In this document: piece by piece, positions 1 to 10,870 of the stretch
Numbering within the stretch: the stretch's first letter is position 1
Layout: each line of letters starts with the position of its first letter
Assembly (NCBI GenBank): GCA_037903475.1
Contig: JBAJFG010000095.1
Location: 186,001-250,000, forward strand
DNA length: 64,000 bases
Reading direction: 5' to 3'
DNA from: Ancylostoma caninum
Lineage: Eukaryota > Nematoda > Chromadorea > Rhabditida > Ancylostomatidae
Notes under the pieces: model-generated
Databases searched by the model: none
Told to the model about the DNA's origin: nothing
What the model saw: only the letters and a program-made list of their open reading frames with translations
Made by a program: the position numbers and the translations under genes

Positions 1-490
1 GGTATAAGTAGTAATACAGGTTAGGCTAGAATTTCGGAACACGAATGGCCAATTATTTATAAGGTTGACACTGCAATATGCTGGTGTGCGCTATCCCACG
101 GCCGGAACAAACCACATATTTCCGCCTGTGTCGACCCCATGCTTGAGAGTTTTCCCGTGATTACTGTAGAGAAAAAAAGCTACTATGGAGCGATTATTGT
201 GCATTCATCAGAAAACAAAATCATTGCAGATGAGTCACGTTGCTGACCATGAAAGATCAAAATTTTTTTAAAAGAAGGTGGTGATGGTTCGGCCATTTTT
301 TAGGTGGGTGGCAGGAGCCTGGACTTTGGGATGACCCCCTCCTGTTGTCGTAACTGACCCATTCTCTATCAACAATAGCAATTCTTCCATGAAACGAATT
401 GTTAGAAAATCTGAAGGTCGAATATCTGCAGGCTTGCCAGTGTGGACGTCAGTGCTCTTTGCTCAACTCACGCAAAATCCATCTACTCAC
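1..490. other. No gene recognised
   Basis: I see no convincing coding, RNA or repeat signal here apart from the splice-donor-like sequence that closes the next feature on the minus strand. Confidence 0.4.
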
Positions 491-839
491 CTTCCCCTTC
501 TTACCGATTTTCTCCAAGTGACGAAGCATTGTTGACTAAATTCCCCGTAATGTCTTGCGCACTTTGCACAAGGCCTGTTTCAACCTGCTCTTTCCTGGCG
601 CCTTTGCGTTGACCAAATCTCTAACCAACTTGTGAAGCATTTTCCAGGCTCTCATCTCCGCTCAGAATTCTTAGGAACCTTCGAGCACCTGGCGTTTTAG
701 AGAACATACTCTCCACAAACGCATCATTGATGCTATGGGTCGCTTCTCTTGTTGATCGTCTAGATTTGATTCCATAGAGCGAAATTCCACAATTTACTGC
801 ACAGCTCATAGCATTGTTTTTACACCCAAAACAGAGCAA
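491..839 (-). pseudogene. Coding-like fragment in two minus-strand frames
   Basis: I do not recognise this protein. One minus-strand frame is open for 72 codons down to 621 and contains the stretch REATHSINDAF. A second minus-strand frame continues from about 640 to 540 and reads NAKAPGKSRLKQALCKVRK. The two abut with a frame change, followed by a stop and then a good splice-donor-like sequence (GAAG/GTGAGT) at about 490. Composition looks more coding-like than its surroundings. It could be a decayed exon of a host gene or of a retroelement. There is no paralogue in the window to compare it with, so function is unknown. Confidence 0.25.
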
Positions 840-1190
840 CGCTGTGACTTAGACCCGAGCCAAAAGTGGTATAGGTAGCAGATGTTTCATGCTACCAGCA
901 TACATAAAAACCGTTGCAGGATATCGTAAACACAAGGAGCAAAACGACGTTGAACGGTGAAATACCACCAACTGCCCCGGAACTTTTGCACGCACCTAAT
1001 AATATGGTGTTTATGTATTATTTATTCATTGCTTATCATTATTTATTATTATGTGGTGATTAATTTAGTGAGTGGAATCCTAACAAATACCTGTTTTGCT
1101 AGCTTACTAGTTAATTTATAGATCATATTTTCTTCTATCACTCTCGAAATTTATAAGAAGTGCGGGTGCACTGGTGACGGACTAGCGAGC
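840..1190. other. No gene recognised; AT-rich patch
   Basis: An AT-rich patch (about 1005-1130) made of TTAT/ATTA words lies immediately left of the satellite remnant. No gene seen. Confidence 0.4.
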
Positions 1191-1194
1191 CGGG

Positions 1195-1497
1195 GCCCCG
1201 TAGCTTGGAGAAAAAACGCCAGGATAGGTGTCCATCGATTGAGAAGGGGTCCGTCGTGGCCCAGTGGTGCTGGGGTACGGGTCACCAGATGAGAAAGGGT
1301 CTACCTTGGTCCAGTAGTTGGGAAAACACCAGGATAAGGGTGCACGAATAAAGAGTGGGTCCGCGGTGGCCCAGCAGTTAGGAATATGCCAAGATTCGGA
1401 TTCACGGTTGGAGAAAGCTAGCGTGGCTCAGTAGTTGAGAAACCGCCATGATTTGGTTCCACGGATGGAGGAAGGGCCCGCCGTGGCCCATTGCTAA
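1195..1497 (+). repeat. Diverged 60-bp satellite array, remnant copy 1
   Basis: About five degenerate repeats of a roughly 60-bp unit with the landmarks GGGTCCGCCGTGGCCCAGTG, GGAGAACGCCAGGATA and CGATGGAGAAAGG. It is the same satellite found at 39.45-40.50 kb (plus), 56.39-57.48 kb (minus) and 59.5-60.3 kb (minus). This copy is the most diverged and has no recognisable Helitron ends nearby. Confidence 0.8.
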
Positions 1498-1499
1498 CA

Positions 1500-3685
1500 A
1501 ATCCAAAAAGTTTTAAGTTGTCCACAGTATGCTAGCAAGTACAAAAACTCACGGAAATTCTCGAGTCATTGTTAAGGTTACGGCCCAGTTCTCATGACGA
1601 TTCCTGTTCCAGACCAACATGCTAGTCACTCTCGAAATGTTTCTCTGCACAAGAACTAATTAATCAACAAAAAGTAGTCAGGAAAAACAAATTTTATGTA
1701 AAGGAACAAACATGTTATATCTGAAAGTGTCTAAAGCACGCTGCAATAAGAGGAGTCAGTGGATTTTTTTTACTCACGCCATCCACTATACGCTGGCTAG
1801 CCACTTATATGATCTTTGGGGACACAATGAGGGCAGAAAACGAAGTACTCCTCAGCGCATAGATGAAACTAGGCGTCTACTGCGTGTTTGGTCGCCAAGG
1901 CGAAACCTAGCCAATAACTTGCGCATTCATCCCATGTATCTCAACAACCCCATGGATCACATCCCTTTTCTAAGCTTAGGCAAATGCCTAGCCAATAACT
2001 TGCATTCCCAACCATGTATCTCACCAACCCCATGGGTCCCCGTTCCTAAGCTCAGGGGGAACCAAGGAACACCTGGATGGCATGACCAGATCTAGAATAG
2101 CAACATTTCTCGGTGCACATCACAGACACTCATGGCAACCTCTGATTTGAGGTGGCTGTCACCTTCTTATTGTGAAAACCCAAATTCGTAGCGCGCAGAA
2201 CACTAGAAGCGTCTTGAATATGAAGGAAGCGTGCTTTGCTGTAACAAATGAACTGGCTCTGTATCAAGAAGTGTTTTGCATGGTTTGATCTACGGAGTCA
2301 GACGTGGGGGCGCCCTACTTACTACCGAGTAGTAGCAAAACATTCAAACGGAGGTGCCCTTCCATTGCGGATAAACCGCTATTCAGGTCTTAACCATCAC
2401 GGTTGCGCTCCTCCGATCTCTTTTTTTTTCATTTCTACTCTCATGCTGAAATATTGCTTTTGAGCTGGTCGGGCGTCAGAGAAAATGTTTTGCATTTGGT
2501 TTGACTTTTCAGGATCTGACAAAGGCGACACATGGAAACGTTGACTGAAATCGAGAAGAGTGAACGTCTTGGTTTATTGCTCAAATTATGAAAGGCAGCT
2601 GTATAATCTCCAACGAATATTTGAAGTTTGTTCACTGTGCGAAATTGCGTTTGATTGGTGGAAAATCCCGTTCAAAATTGTGATCTCTTTTAATTTTTCT
2701 CAAGTTTATCCAGTAGTATATTTAATCAACTGCATAATCACAGTCAGCAAAGGCCATAGAATATTTTTTGGGCAGGCCGCTGATTTCACTCTTCGAGAAC
2801 GCCGCGTTCAGTGAGTCAAAGAAGTCCCTCCCCCTCCGCACATCCCCCCACTAAAAATTATTATTTCTTAAAGGTTCTTTCTTAGACAGACAAGCCTCAA
2901 TGAGGCAGGTCAAACTATATTTAGAGAAGCATCACTCTGAGGTTAGAGAGTGCGGGTTACGGTATCCCAGCCCAACTCCTCTATGTTACAGTGAGGTTTC
3001 TTTCCAAAGAAGGTGGTGAAAGGATTAAGAATTAATTTAGAAAAAATGTCACGCCAGGTGAGACGCTGGTCATCAGTTAGATCCTGGGGTGTTCACATCT
3101 TTGTTACCCAGTTGATAGATGTCAGATGTTTTGAAACTGTAGTATATTGAGCATACATCCTTGTTCTCGTCGCCCGGATGGTCAGATGCGGTTTAGGTTC
3201 CACGACTGTTTTCAACGCCTGATCGTCAAGCGACATCTCACGACCACGACCATGGCCGCGTTTTAGTTTCGAATCGTAGGAGGAAAACTTTGCTGGGAAC
3301 CCCTAGCTCACTGTTCTCTGGGAAGGCCACTCCAAGCTAAAACAAATGGAAGATTAGCGGACATCTCCGGTTCGGTGTTTTCGAGTTTGAACTCACTAAC
3401 AATGAGCACCCGAAAATCGCGTCGGCTCATAATTTGTTTGCGACTCCACGAAAATCTATTGGAAAGATCTAGCCAGAACATTTAAGTGGCTTTTGGAAAA
3501 GCGCTTTCAGAAGGTCACACAAGTATTCTTGAAATTGCTCAAATTGCACAGAAGAGAAAAGTTTATCTACGCGGACTCAAGAACGGCAATCAATTCTGCA
3601 GCAACCTAATATTAACTTGAGGCATGGTTAGAATACCAATCTCCTGGCTAGCCTTAAATATCCCCGTGGCGGAGTAACTTAGAAA
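1500..3685. other. No gene recognised
   Basis: Several short open frames (longest 127 codons at 1712-2095, plus) have no recognisable protein features. A partial direct duplication is visible at 1865-2040: CGAAACCTAGCCAATAACTT and a second CCTAGCCAATAACTTGC, each followed by a CCATGTATCTCA-type word. This suggests local repeat structure rather than a gene. Confidence 0.4.
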
Positions 3686-3689
3686 AAAC

Positions 3690-4354
3690 TCGTCCTCAGA
3701 GGCCTGAAATTGGTGCAAGTTCAGCTATTCACGTTCTAAAACACCACAGACCTCCTCACACTCGTTCATTCAACTCATCCTAGCCAGACAACACTAAACA
3801 TCCAGTCGACGGACGAACTTACCACGTGTCCACCGAGATAGCGGAATCAAAATGCCACCGCGACAGCAAATGATCGTCAATTGATGGCGAGTGAACACTG
3901 TGTCGTGCAGCTCTGGTCTTATAAGGCGTGCACCAGTATCTTGACGATCTCAGAGCTTGCATAATGATAAGAAAGGCATCAGATCACTAGTTATAGACAT
4001 CTGCTCATTCCTGCTGTTCAATTCGGAATTAGGTGCGAGGATTCATAAAGTCTAAAGTGCTTTCCTGGCCTAAATATCAGTTTCGAGCGCCAAAAAGGTG
4101 CACCTAATGTCGAAATCATTACCTTCGTGGTCTTCCTCACCATGTTTTCCCTGCGGACTTATCAAGCTCTGCCTTCTTTTGCTCGCAAGATGTTCATTTA
4201 TGCGGAACACCGATGTATGTGGCATGGCAAGATATGCATTCTATTTGGTAAACAACCCCTGACTTAGAGCAGTCACCAATTTTTCCGTTAGGGCAAATGA
4301 CACAGTTTCGTGACACGCAAGCCTTGTAATACAGCCTGTTACGGACAAGCCGCC
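3690..4354 (-). repeat. Left inverted arm (pseudo-LTR) of the Penelope-like element
   Basis: The reverse complement of this segment aligns to 7019-7671 over its whole length with scattered mismatches. Shared landmarks include the GIY-YIG coding region (ATAGAATGCATATCTTGCCA), the word ACTAGTTATAGACATCTG and the word ACACTAAACATCCAGTCGAC. The arm therefore carries a second, antisense copy of the endonuclease coding end at about 4080-4354. Confidence 0.85.
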
Positions 4355-5555
4355 GGCTAATCACTCATAACTTCGAATGCTCTGTTCGTTGATGGAAGCA
4401 GAAGTCAGGCCACGGTTTTCCTGACCGAATCTTGCATTAACGTAGGGATTTATGAGGGAAATGGGAGGCATCTTCTATGCCGCAACTTTTTCGGTTGAAT
4501 TTCGATGATCAGGACAGATTCCTAAGTCCGAAACTGCACTGATTGACAAACTGGTTGGATTCTGATGGACTCGTCAATTTATAGCAGTGCTCTACAAAAA
4601 CATTAGCTATCATATTTCCGAAACAGCGTCCTTAACTCCGCCGGGATCACGACTTGGGGCACCTCTCTCAGCCGACACTGTGGAGGAGGAGGACCAGACG
4701 GATGGTATGGCCGTCGTGTCGGACTTGAAATGTGTACTATCATTTCCATTTCCATCTATACGTATTAAGAGTATTCACGGAAATATCAGCTAAGTGTCTA
4801 CGTCCACCCAAAGTCTTCAAAAAATTTGGTTTTGTTCACACGTGTTCGGGGGAGTCTGCAAAAACAGTGACAGGCAAAAAACCTTTGGCACTGATTTTGA
4901 ATGCTCTGTAAGGTTTCCTATGGTCTTCTTGAGCGCGACTACATCAGTCCGTGTAATTTCCCTGCTTGCTCGCAGTTCCTGTCCTGCGTAACCGACATTT
5001 TCAAGGGTGGACGTAAAGTTTTGAACCGCTGCATTTTCCCTTCAAAAACAAATAAAAAAATTAGAGGATCACCTAGAAAAGACTCGGTGGAAGTTCCCGG
5101 GGTTTTCAAGCACACTGAAAACGATAGTGAACACCATTGCTCGAGAAGCTTGGTCCTCGCCCGAAATGACGAATTTTTAGGGTTGGCGTAAAGTTTTGGC
5201 GCGCACTGTATTTCTGGAAATCTGAGCAGAACCTAAAACAGTACCCCTGCCATACTGTAACTATTACTTCCACTCTTATGTGCTATGCTTACTGATCGGT
5301 TGTTCACTGTTGCGTTGCCGTCAACAATGAGACGAGTTGAATGATGCGTTTCCAGTAGTCTGCCGAATTTGTACAAAGCCTCGATTTGGTCTTAGATCTT
5401 ATAGAGTCGCAAATACGTCTCGACCCACTCTCAATCCTCATCCAAGCCCGTTGAGACAGAAGCCGCCGGCATGACTCTTCTTTTGATTTACATTTCAATG
5501 GAGGAGAACACAACACGTATTGTTTTTGCTTGATTATCACACCTAGTATCGATTG
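4355..5555 (+). other. Penelope element interior, no readable domain
   Basis: The segment between the left arm and the recognisable RT. Short open frames exist on both strands, but none reads as a domain. It may hold the element's 5' region and decayed N-terminus, or unrelated inserted DNA. Confidence 0.4.
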
Positions 5556-5559
5556 AAAG

Positions 5560-6960
5560 AGTCCGCGTATCTCGGGATGGTTCTCGCATTATTCACCTAG
5601 ATTCTTATTTGCAATCGCCTTTTCTGAACATTCTGAAGAAAAATAGAAGTGTCCGTCAGCCAAATTTGACGAAAGTTCAATGGCAAGGCTTCAGAAAAAT
5701 ACGCGAACTGACATCAAACGGCGATATTCGTCTCCCTTTCAGTGGTAAAGGGGGTAATTCGTTGTCACACCTCAAACGCTTGACCAAGAAATAGCCGAAC
5801 ATCACTTAGACTCGATGATATATCGCCACACAACTGAGAATGATCTCTTCCGCAGTGTAAGCGATCGAATCATATCTGATGACGGTCGGCAAAGAGGCTG
5901 GGTTAAACGAGAAATCCCTTAGCAAGCAAAAGCTCGACAATTCTGATTGTCTCGTCTCTTAGAGCGCACAAACTCTCTACGTTGGATATCAATTCCAAGT
6001 CAGCTGCAACCTACAATATTCGACCGATAATCAGCTGTGTAGGTGGACCAACCGATAGAACATAGGTTTCTAAACAAGATTGTCAGCCAACTTCTCAATA
6101 AGGTACCTTCTCACTTATCAAATACGAGTCAATTCCTTGAGCACATACGCAGCACGAACTTCGATCAAAACTGCATCATGGAGTCATTCTATGTAACATC
6201 GCTCCACACTAACGTAACAAACAGTTCTGCACTACAAGCGCTCTCTGACATGCTTGATTCGCATGGTAAAGGAATGCCTATGTATGGGCTCAGCAAAGCA
6301 CGCGTAATGAATCTTGTCAAGGATTGCCTCAGTTCTTACATCTTTAAGTGATCGGGTACGTAATTTTCGCAGATAAGAGGGTTGGCTATGGATCAAAGAC
6401 TAGCACCGGTGCTCGCTGTATGCTTCATGAGCAAAATAGAATAGCCTGTGCTGTCAAGGCGTCCGCTAATGTACTGCCGTTACATCGATGACTGTTGTAT
6501 CGTGACTTCACCGCAGTCCAAAATGGATGAGTGTTTCAGAATACTCAATCAACGGTCGCAATACACTAGCTTTATCAGAGAGAAATTCTGCGAAGCTTGG
6601 CCTTGGCCATCTTATCTGAACACACAGCCGATGCTCGCGAATGGCACGCTACATGAAAAATGGTACCGCAAGGAGAGCTCCAAAAATATCGTCTTACATG
6701 CGCGCTCAGCACTCTCAACGGCTGTAAAACGAGCCATAGTTCGCAATGTGTTTAAAACGGCTTTAAAAGTCACGAGTGGCAAAACTGAGCGACAGGAATC
6801 ACTGAGGCTGGCAAACGAAATAATCAGCAGCATTGGTTACTCGCCACGTCCTAGACGGGCGAGAAAGCTCAGAGCTACGATTACAAACGACGGACACGAG
6901 CTTAGGCTTCCTCTCTGCTTACCGTTTTTTTTCGACAGGGTGAGTAAAACAATGTTTGAT
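5560..6960 (+). pseudogene. Penelope-like reverse transcriptase, decayed
   Basis: Encodes an RT broken into at least four pieces. 5560-5794 gives the N-terminal part ending around IRLPFSGKGG. A frame change then continues as DQEIAEHHLDSMIYRHTTEND to about 5920. 6000-6351 gives NIRPIISCVGGPTDR, an in-frame stop, and on to FYVTSLHTNV. 6375-7008 gives IRGLAMDQRLAP, one stop, and YCRYIDDCC. YIDD is the RT catalytic YxDD box; FYVTSLHTNV occupies the motif A position, with the usual aspartate not visible. The order matches PLE RT. Stops at about 6058, 6349 and 6440 plus the frame changes indicate a non-functional copy. Confidence 0.85.
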
Positions 6961-7018
6961 TCAAGCACATCTTCACGATGTCGTCTTGGTGAACATTCCG
7001 AAAGCTAGCATCAAAAGG

Positions 7019-7290
7019 CGGCTTGTCCGTAACAGGCTGTACTACAAGGCTTGCGTGTCAAGAAACTGTGTCATTTGCCCTATGGTGACTGCTCTAAGTC
7101 AGAGGTTGTTTACCAAATAGAATGCATATCTTGCCATGCCCCATACATCGGTGTTCTGCATAAATGAACATCTTGCGAGCAAAAGACGGCAGAGCTTGAT
7201 AAGTCCGAAGGGGAAACATGGAAAGGAAGACCACGAAAGTAATGATTTCGACATTAGGTGCACCTTGTTGGCGCTCGAAACTGATATTTA
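7019..7290 (+). pseudogene. GIY-YIG endonuclease end of the Penelope-like element
   Basis: Downstream of the RT, the plus strand reads RRLVRNRLYYKACVSRNCVIC then VVYQIECISCHAPYIGVL before a stop at about 7165. The Cys-rich lead-in followed by YQIEC..CHA.YIG is the start of the Penelope-type GIY-YIG nuclease, here with YIG and its preceding Cys pair. A further readable piece (EQKTAELDKSEGE, ending near 7235) follows in a shifted frame. In PLEs this domain nicks the target DNA for target-primed reverse transcription. The same coding end recurs antisense in the left arm. Confidence 0.75.
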
Positions 7291-7671
7291 GGCCAGGAAA
7301 GCACTTGAGACTTTATGGATCCTCGCAACTGATCTCGGATTGAACAGCAGGTATGAGCAGATGTCTATAACTAGTGATCTGATGCCTTTCTTATCATTAT
7401 GCGAGCTCTGAGATCGTCATGATACTGATGCACGCCTTATAAGACCAGGGCTGCACGACACAGTATTCATTCGCCATCATTTGACGATCATTTGCTGTCG
7501 TGGTGGCATTTTGATTCCACTATCTCGGTGGACACGTGGTAAGTTCGTCCGTCGACTGGATGTTTAGTGTTGTCTGGCTAGGATAAGTCGAATGAACAGG
7601 TGTAGTTCTTCGGTGGTTTAGAACGTGAATGGCTGAACTTGCACCAATTTCGGACCTCTGAAGACGAGGTT

Positions 7672-9430
7672 GAGTCGAATCGTTAGGCCGTAATAAACGT
7701 GTCTGTATAACAACCTGAGTAGCACAGAAGAATTATCACATTGAACCAAGTAAGCCCTTTCACCTACCACCTTATCGCGGTGATAGGGTGAACATCACTG
7801 CTCCATGCCAGTGCACAGTGAGTAATTGCGAACATCTAGCCGATCAAAATTATTTTTCCAGGGAACCGGTGTATGAATTATCTTACTTTTCAGCATATAC
7901 ACTCTGTCTGATCTGCTGCTCCTATGCACCGTACATGGCTCATGGAAGCCGAGGTAGTAGGGGCAATTCCTAATACTTGTGCCATAGAGCCTGAGAGTTT
8001 AAAACCACTATTGAAGAATAATATTTCGCGCAGCAGCTGCGCCACATAAATTTGAGTCTCTATGCGTGTTTGCAAACAAATAAGCACGCAAAACGTTAAC
8101 ATGAGTTTCGGTTCCGAAATTGCACACTTTCCACATGATGAGCATGATGTGATCTAAATGCTGGATATTTTGTGGGATTTGCACTTAAGAAAATAGTCAT
8201 TCTAGGACTGTTGCTCGTATAAATAGCCTATTCGGCCCCAGAATGTTAACTTACATGGAAATTTCATTATTCCTAAGGATTCCAGTAGGATTTTTCAAGG
8301 GTTTGCTCGATTAAAATGGTTGCCTGTAGGCAAGCCCACCATAGGTTGTCTTTGAAGACGATATTATTCCATTTTTGACTGGTATTTTTTCCCTATTTCC
8401 GTTATTTTTCACTGAGTTGTCTCTATTTCTCCAGTTTCGGTGCTTTTTTACTCAAATTATGATCTCAAAAGTGGTGCTTTGCCATTTTTCACTTATTTTC
8501 ACAATTTGCGCTATTGGAAAGTCTTACAAATATTAGGTGTTGCTCAGATGCATCTTTTGACCGACCCTCAAATGTCTCGCGTTTCTTTATTTGCAATGAA
8601 TATGTGAAAAAAGAACTGCTCCTGGAATTGCAGGCCCATTTTCTTCAAACATATCAGAAAGATCTGCCCTAGAGAGTAGCGGTTTCGGCCCACATAGAAG
8701 TGAAGTACAGGGGGTGTGTGTAGTGGGTCGCAAAAATAACACGCATGCTCGCATACAAGAAGATTACTGCTAGCCATTACACGTATCTTCTTAGTGGAGT
8801 CTCGTGCAACTTTTTTAAGATTTACCCGGAAACACAAATACGTCATGCGCTTAATCGCTCATTTCTCAGTCACGTTTGGATTCCTTCACCATGCCTGAGA
8901 AATGTGGTTGCTAGGAAATATGAAAGTTTGTCTCAAGATTCATTAAAGGAATCCTAAGTAGGAAATTCGTGCGACAACATAGACGACAGGGACAACTGTT
9001 GTATAGTAATGGTATCTTTTCGTTATCTAATCATGCCCCCGCCAGGTGATCGGTCCCCAAAAAACCACTTTTATCGCATGGGCAGACTATCGGCGAATAT
9101 TCTGATGTAGTAAACGCGACCTGATATGGTAGGTCGGAAAGTACATTTTGAGCGGCTAGATTTGTGAATTTGCACACTGTGCAGTGGTGGCCAACGATAC
9201 AAAAGTTCACGCAGTACACATTAAATGTGCATGGGCGGCTCTTTCTGTATCCCCAGCAAGGAACGAAAAGCCAGACCAACCCATCAACCGCCTCTACAAC
9301 TACACAAGGCCCCGGTCCTGCACCGGATGTGCTCCCCTACGACGTTAGGGTTAGCCTCTACCGGTGAGGGACCGTTTATTTTCGTCAGAGTATCATCAGT
9401 ACGCCACAGGAATCGAAACCCAGGAAATCC
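7672..9430. other. No gene recognised
   Basis: Only short, feature-free open frames on both strands. The stretch 8340-8480 is rich in TTTTTC/CCATTTTT words. No repeat or splice-site series seen. Confidence 0.4.
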
Positions 9431-9439
9431 CCCACCCTA

Positions 9440-10150
9440 CGACATAGGGACTGCCTTCTCGTCTGCTCGTATAACTGCCGCACCACACCATCGGAATCAG
9501 ACCTTCGAATGCTTTTGCTAAGAAGCCGGCTTATCAAATAAGATGTTCTCGCTTTTCAGGAGGCAAAAGGCAGAAAGGAAACTATTAGGAAGACCGATCA
9601 CAACGAGCTGCTCGTCATCGGGGCTAAGGTGGACCACCGGAACATTGGCGGAGTCGGATTCCTCATCAACTTCACAGTGCAACACCCAGTAGACTCTCAC
9701 GAATTCATGAGTCCCGCAATTTCTAGTCTTCGGACCAAAGGGCGGAGCGTTATATCCATTATAAACGGCTACGCTCCAACCTCCAACGGACGGAGAACGA
9801 GAAGACTTCTATCAACTCCTGAAAGAGACTGTTCGAGAAGAGAAGAGCTACTATAAGTTTGCTGCCGCTGACTTCAATGCCATCGTTGGCACGAACTGCA
9901 ACGGCGACTGGAGACTCCGGCCCCATGGTCTTCCAAAAAATGGGAATGGAGAACGACTATTAGACTCCTTGTCCGCATGTCGGCTTTTCCACGGGAACTC
10001 TGTTCGAAGACCAGACAATCGACGATGGACCTGGGAAAGTCCGAATGGGCTAGCGCGTATAGAAATCGACTACATTCTAACCAGCCGACGCTGGAGTCTA
10101 TTTGATGTGTCCGTACTACCCTCGCTCAGACCACAGTTCAATTCGCTCGA
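9440..10150 (+). pseudogene. RTE-type LINE: apurinic-like endonuclease domain, decayed
   Basis: The N-terminal endonuclease of an RTE/craniofacial-development-protein-2-like LINE, read across three frames. In order: LLVCSYNCRT (9455 onward), LAFQEAKGRKE with the catalytic glutamate (about 9545), GGVGFLINF (9649), SIINGYAP (9755), a frame change, FYQLLKETVREEKSYYKFAAADFNAIVG (about 9800-9890; the expected GDFNA box appears as ADFNA), and RRWTWESPNGLARIEIDYIL (about 10020-10085). These are the successive motifs of APE-like LINE nucleases. An in-frame stop after SRLIK (about 9535) and a frameshift near 9790 show decay. It nicks the target for target-primed reverse transcription in intact relatives. 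Confidence 0.8.
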
Positions 10151-10199
10151 GAATATCCCTCAACAAGCGAAGCCACCAATCGAGGACCCCCCCCCCTTA

Positions 10200-10870
10200 T
10201 TCTTGAATCAGAAGTTGTGCAAGCCATAAGGAATATGAAGAAAGGAACGGCTCCCGGCCCAGACAACATTCCAGCCGACTTACTTCGTGCAGGGAGTACC
10301 GCTCTCTACTCTGTCCTCGCGAAGCACTTCAATCACTACTTAAAGAATGGGATGATCCCAGACCAGTGGAAGAAATCAGAAATAATCTTCCTGTTCAAGA
10401 AAGGTCAGTGAGAAGACATTGCCAACTACCAGCCACTCAGTTTGCTCTCAGTTGACGTTCACCAAAATACTGCTCAACCGCATGGAACGAATCTTAGGCA
10501 ATTATCAACCAATAAAGCGAATCGGTTTTCGTAAGAACTTCTCTAGCATGGACAACATTCAGGCAATCACCCAGCTCACTGAAAGGAGTAACGAGTACCA
10601 CCTTCCTCTAGTCCTACTCTTCGTGGACTATAAGAAAACATTTGACTCTGTGGAAACCAACGTCATCTTAAACGCCCTAACGCGTCACCGAATGGCTCCC
10701 TAGAAACCACTGACACGGCCACCGACGCGATGGGCCGACTCATTTACAAGGTTTTCAGGAAACGAGGTCTACCACATTGGATGCAGGTCGCCAGAAATCG
10801 TGCCACTAGAAAAGTTGTGGTCCACGCTGAGAAGATCGCCAGCTGAAAAGGACCATCAAAGTATCAAAGT
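10200..10870 (+). pseudogene. RTE-type LINE: reverse transcriptase, internally deleted
   Basis: Continues the preceding endonuclease. 10217-10411 encodes the RT start (AIRNMKKGTAPGPDNIPADL ... PDQWKKSEIIFLFKKG), one stop, then DIANYQPLSLLS. 10419-10690 gives ERILGNYQPIKRIGFRK and FVDYKKTFDSVE, the motif A aspartate box. Right after NALTRH the sequence jumps to a tail-like segment (RPPTRWADSFT, then in another frame HWMQVARNRATRKVVVHAE), skipping the motif that should contain YADD. So several hundred codons between motif A and the C-terminal tail are missing. Direction and spacing agree with one LINE spanning 9440-10870. Confidence 0.8.

Larger units (their letters stand above)
3690..7671 (+). 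mobile_element. Penelope-like retroelement with inverted terminal arms
   Basis: A decayed Penelope-like element (PLE). The core at 5.56-7.29 kb encodes an RT followed by a GIY-YIG endonuclease, which is the PLE domain order. The last 650 bp (7019-7671) are repeated in inverted orientation at 3690-4354. Terminal pseudo-LTRs in direct or inverted orientation are a known property of PLEs. No target-site duplication is evident. The protein resembles the abundant strongylid RT family recalled from hookworm genomes; that match is from memory. Multiple stops and frameshifts make it inactive. Confidence 0.8.
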
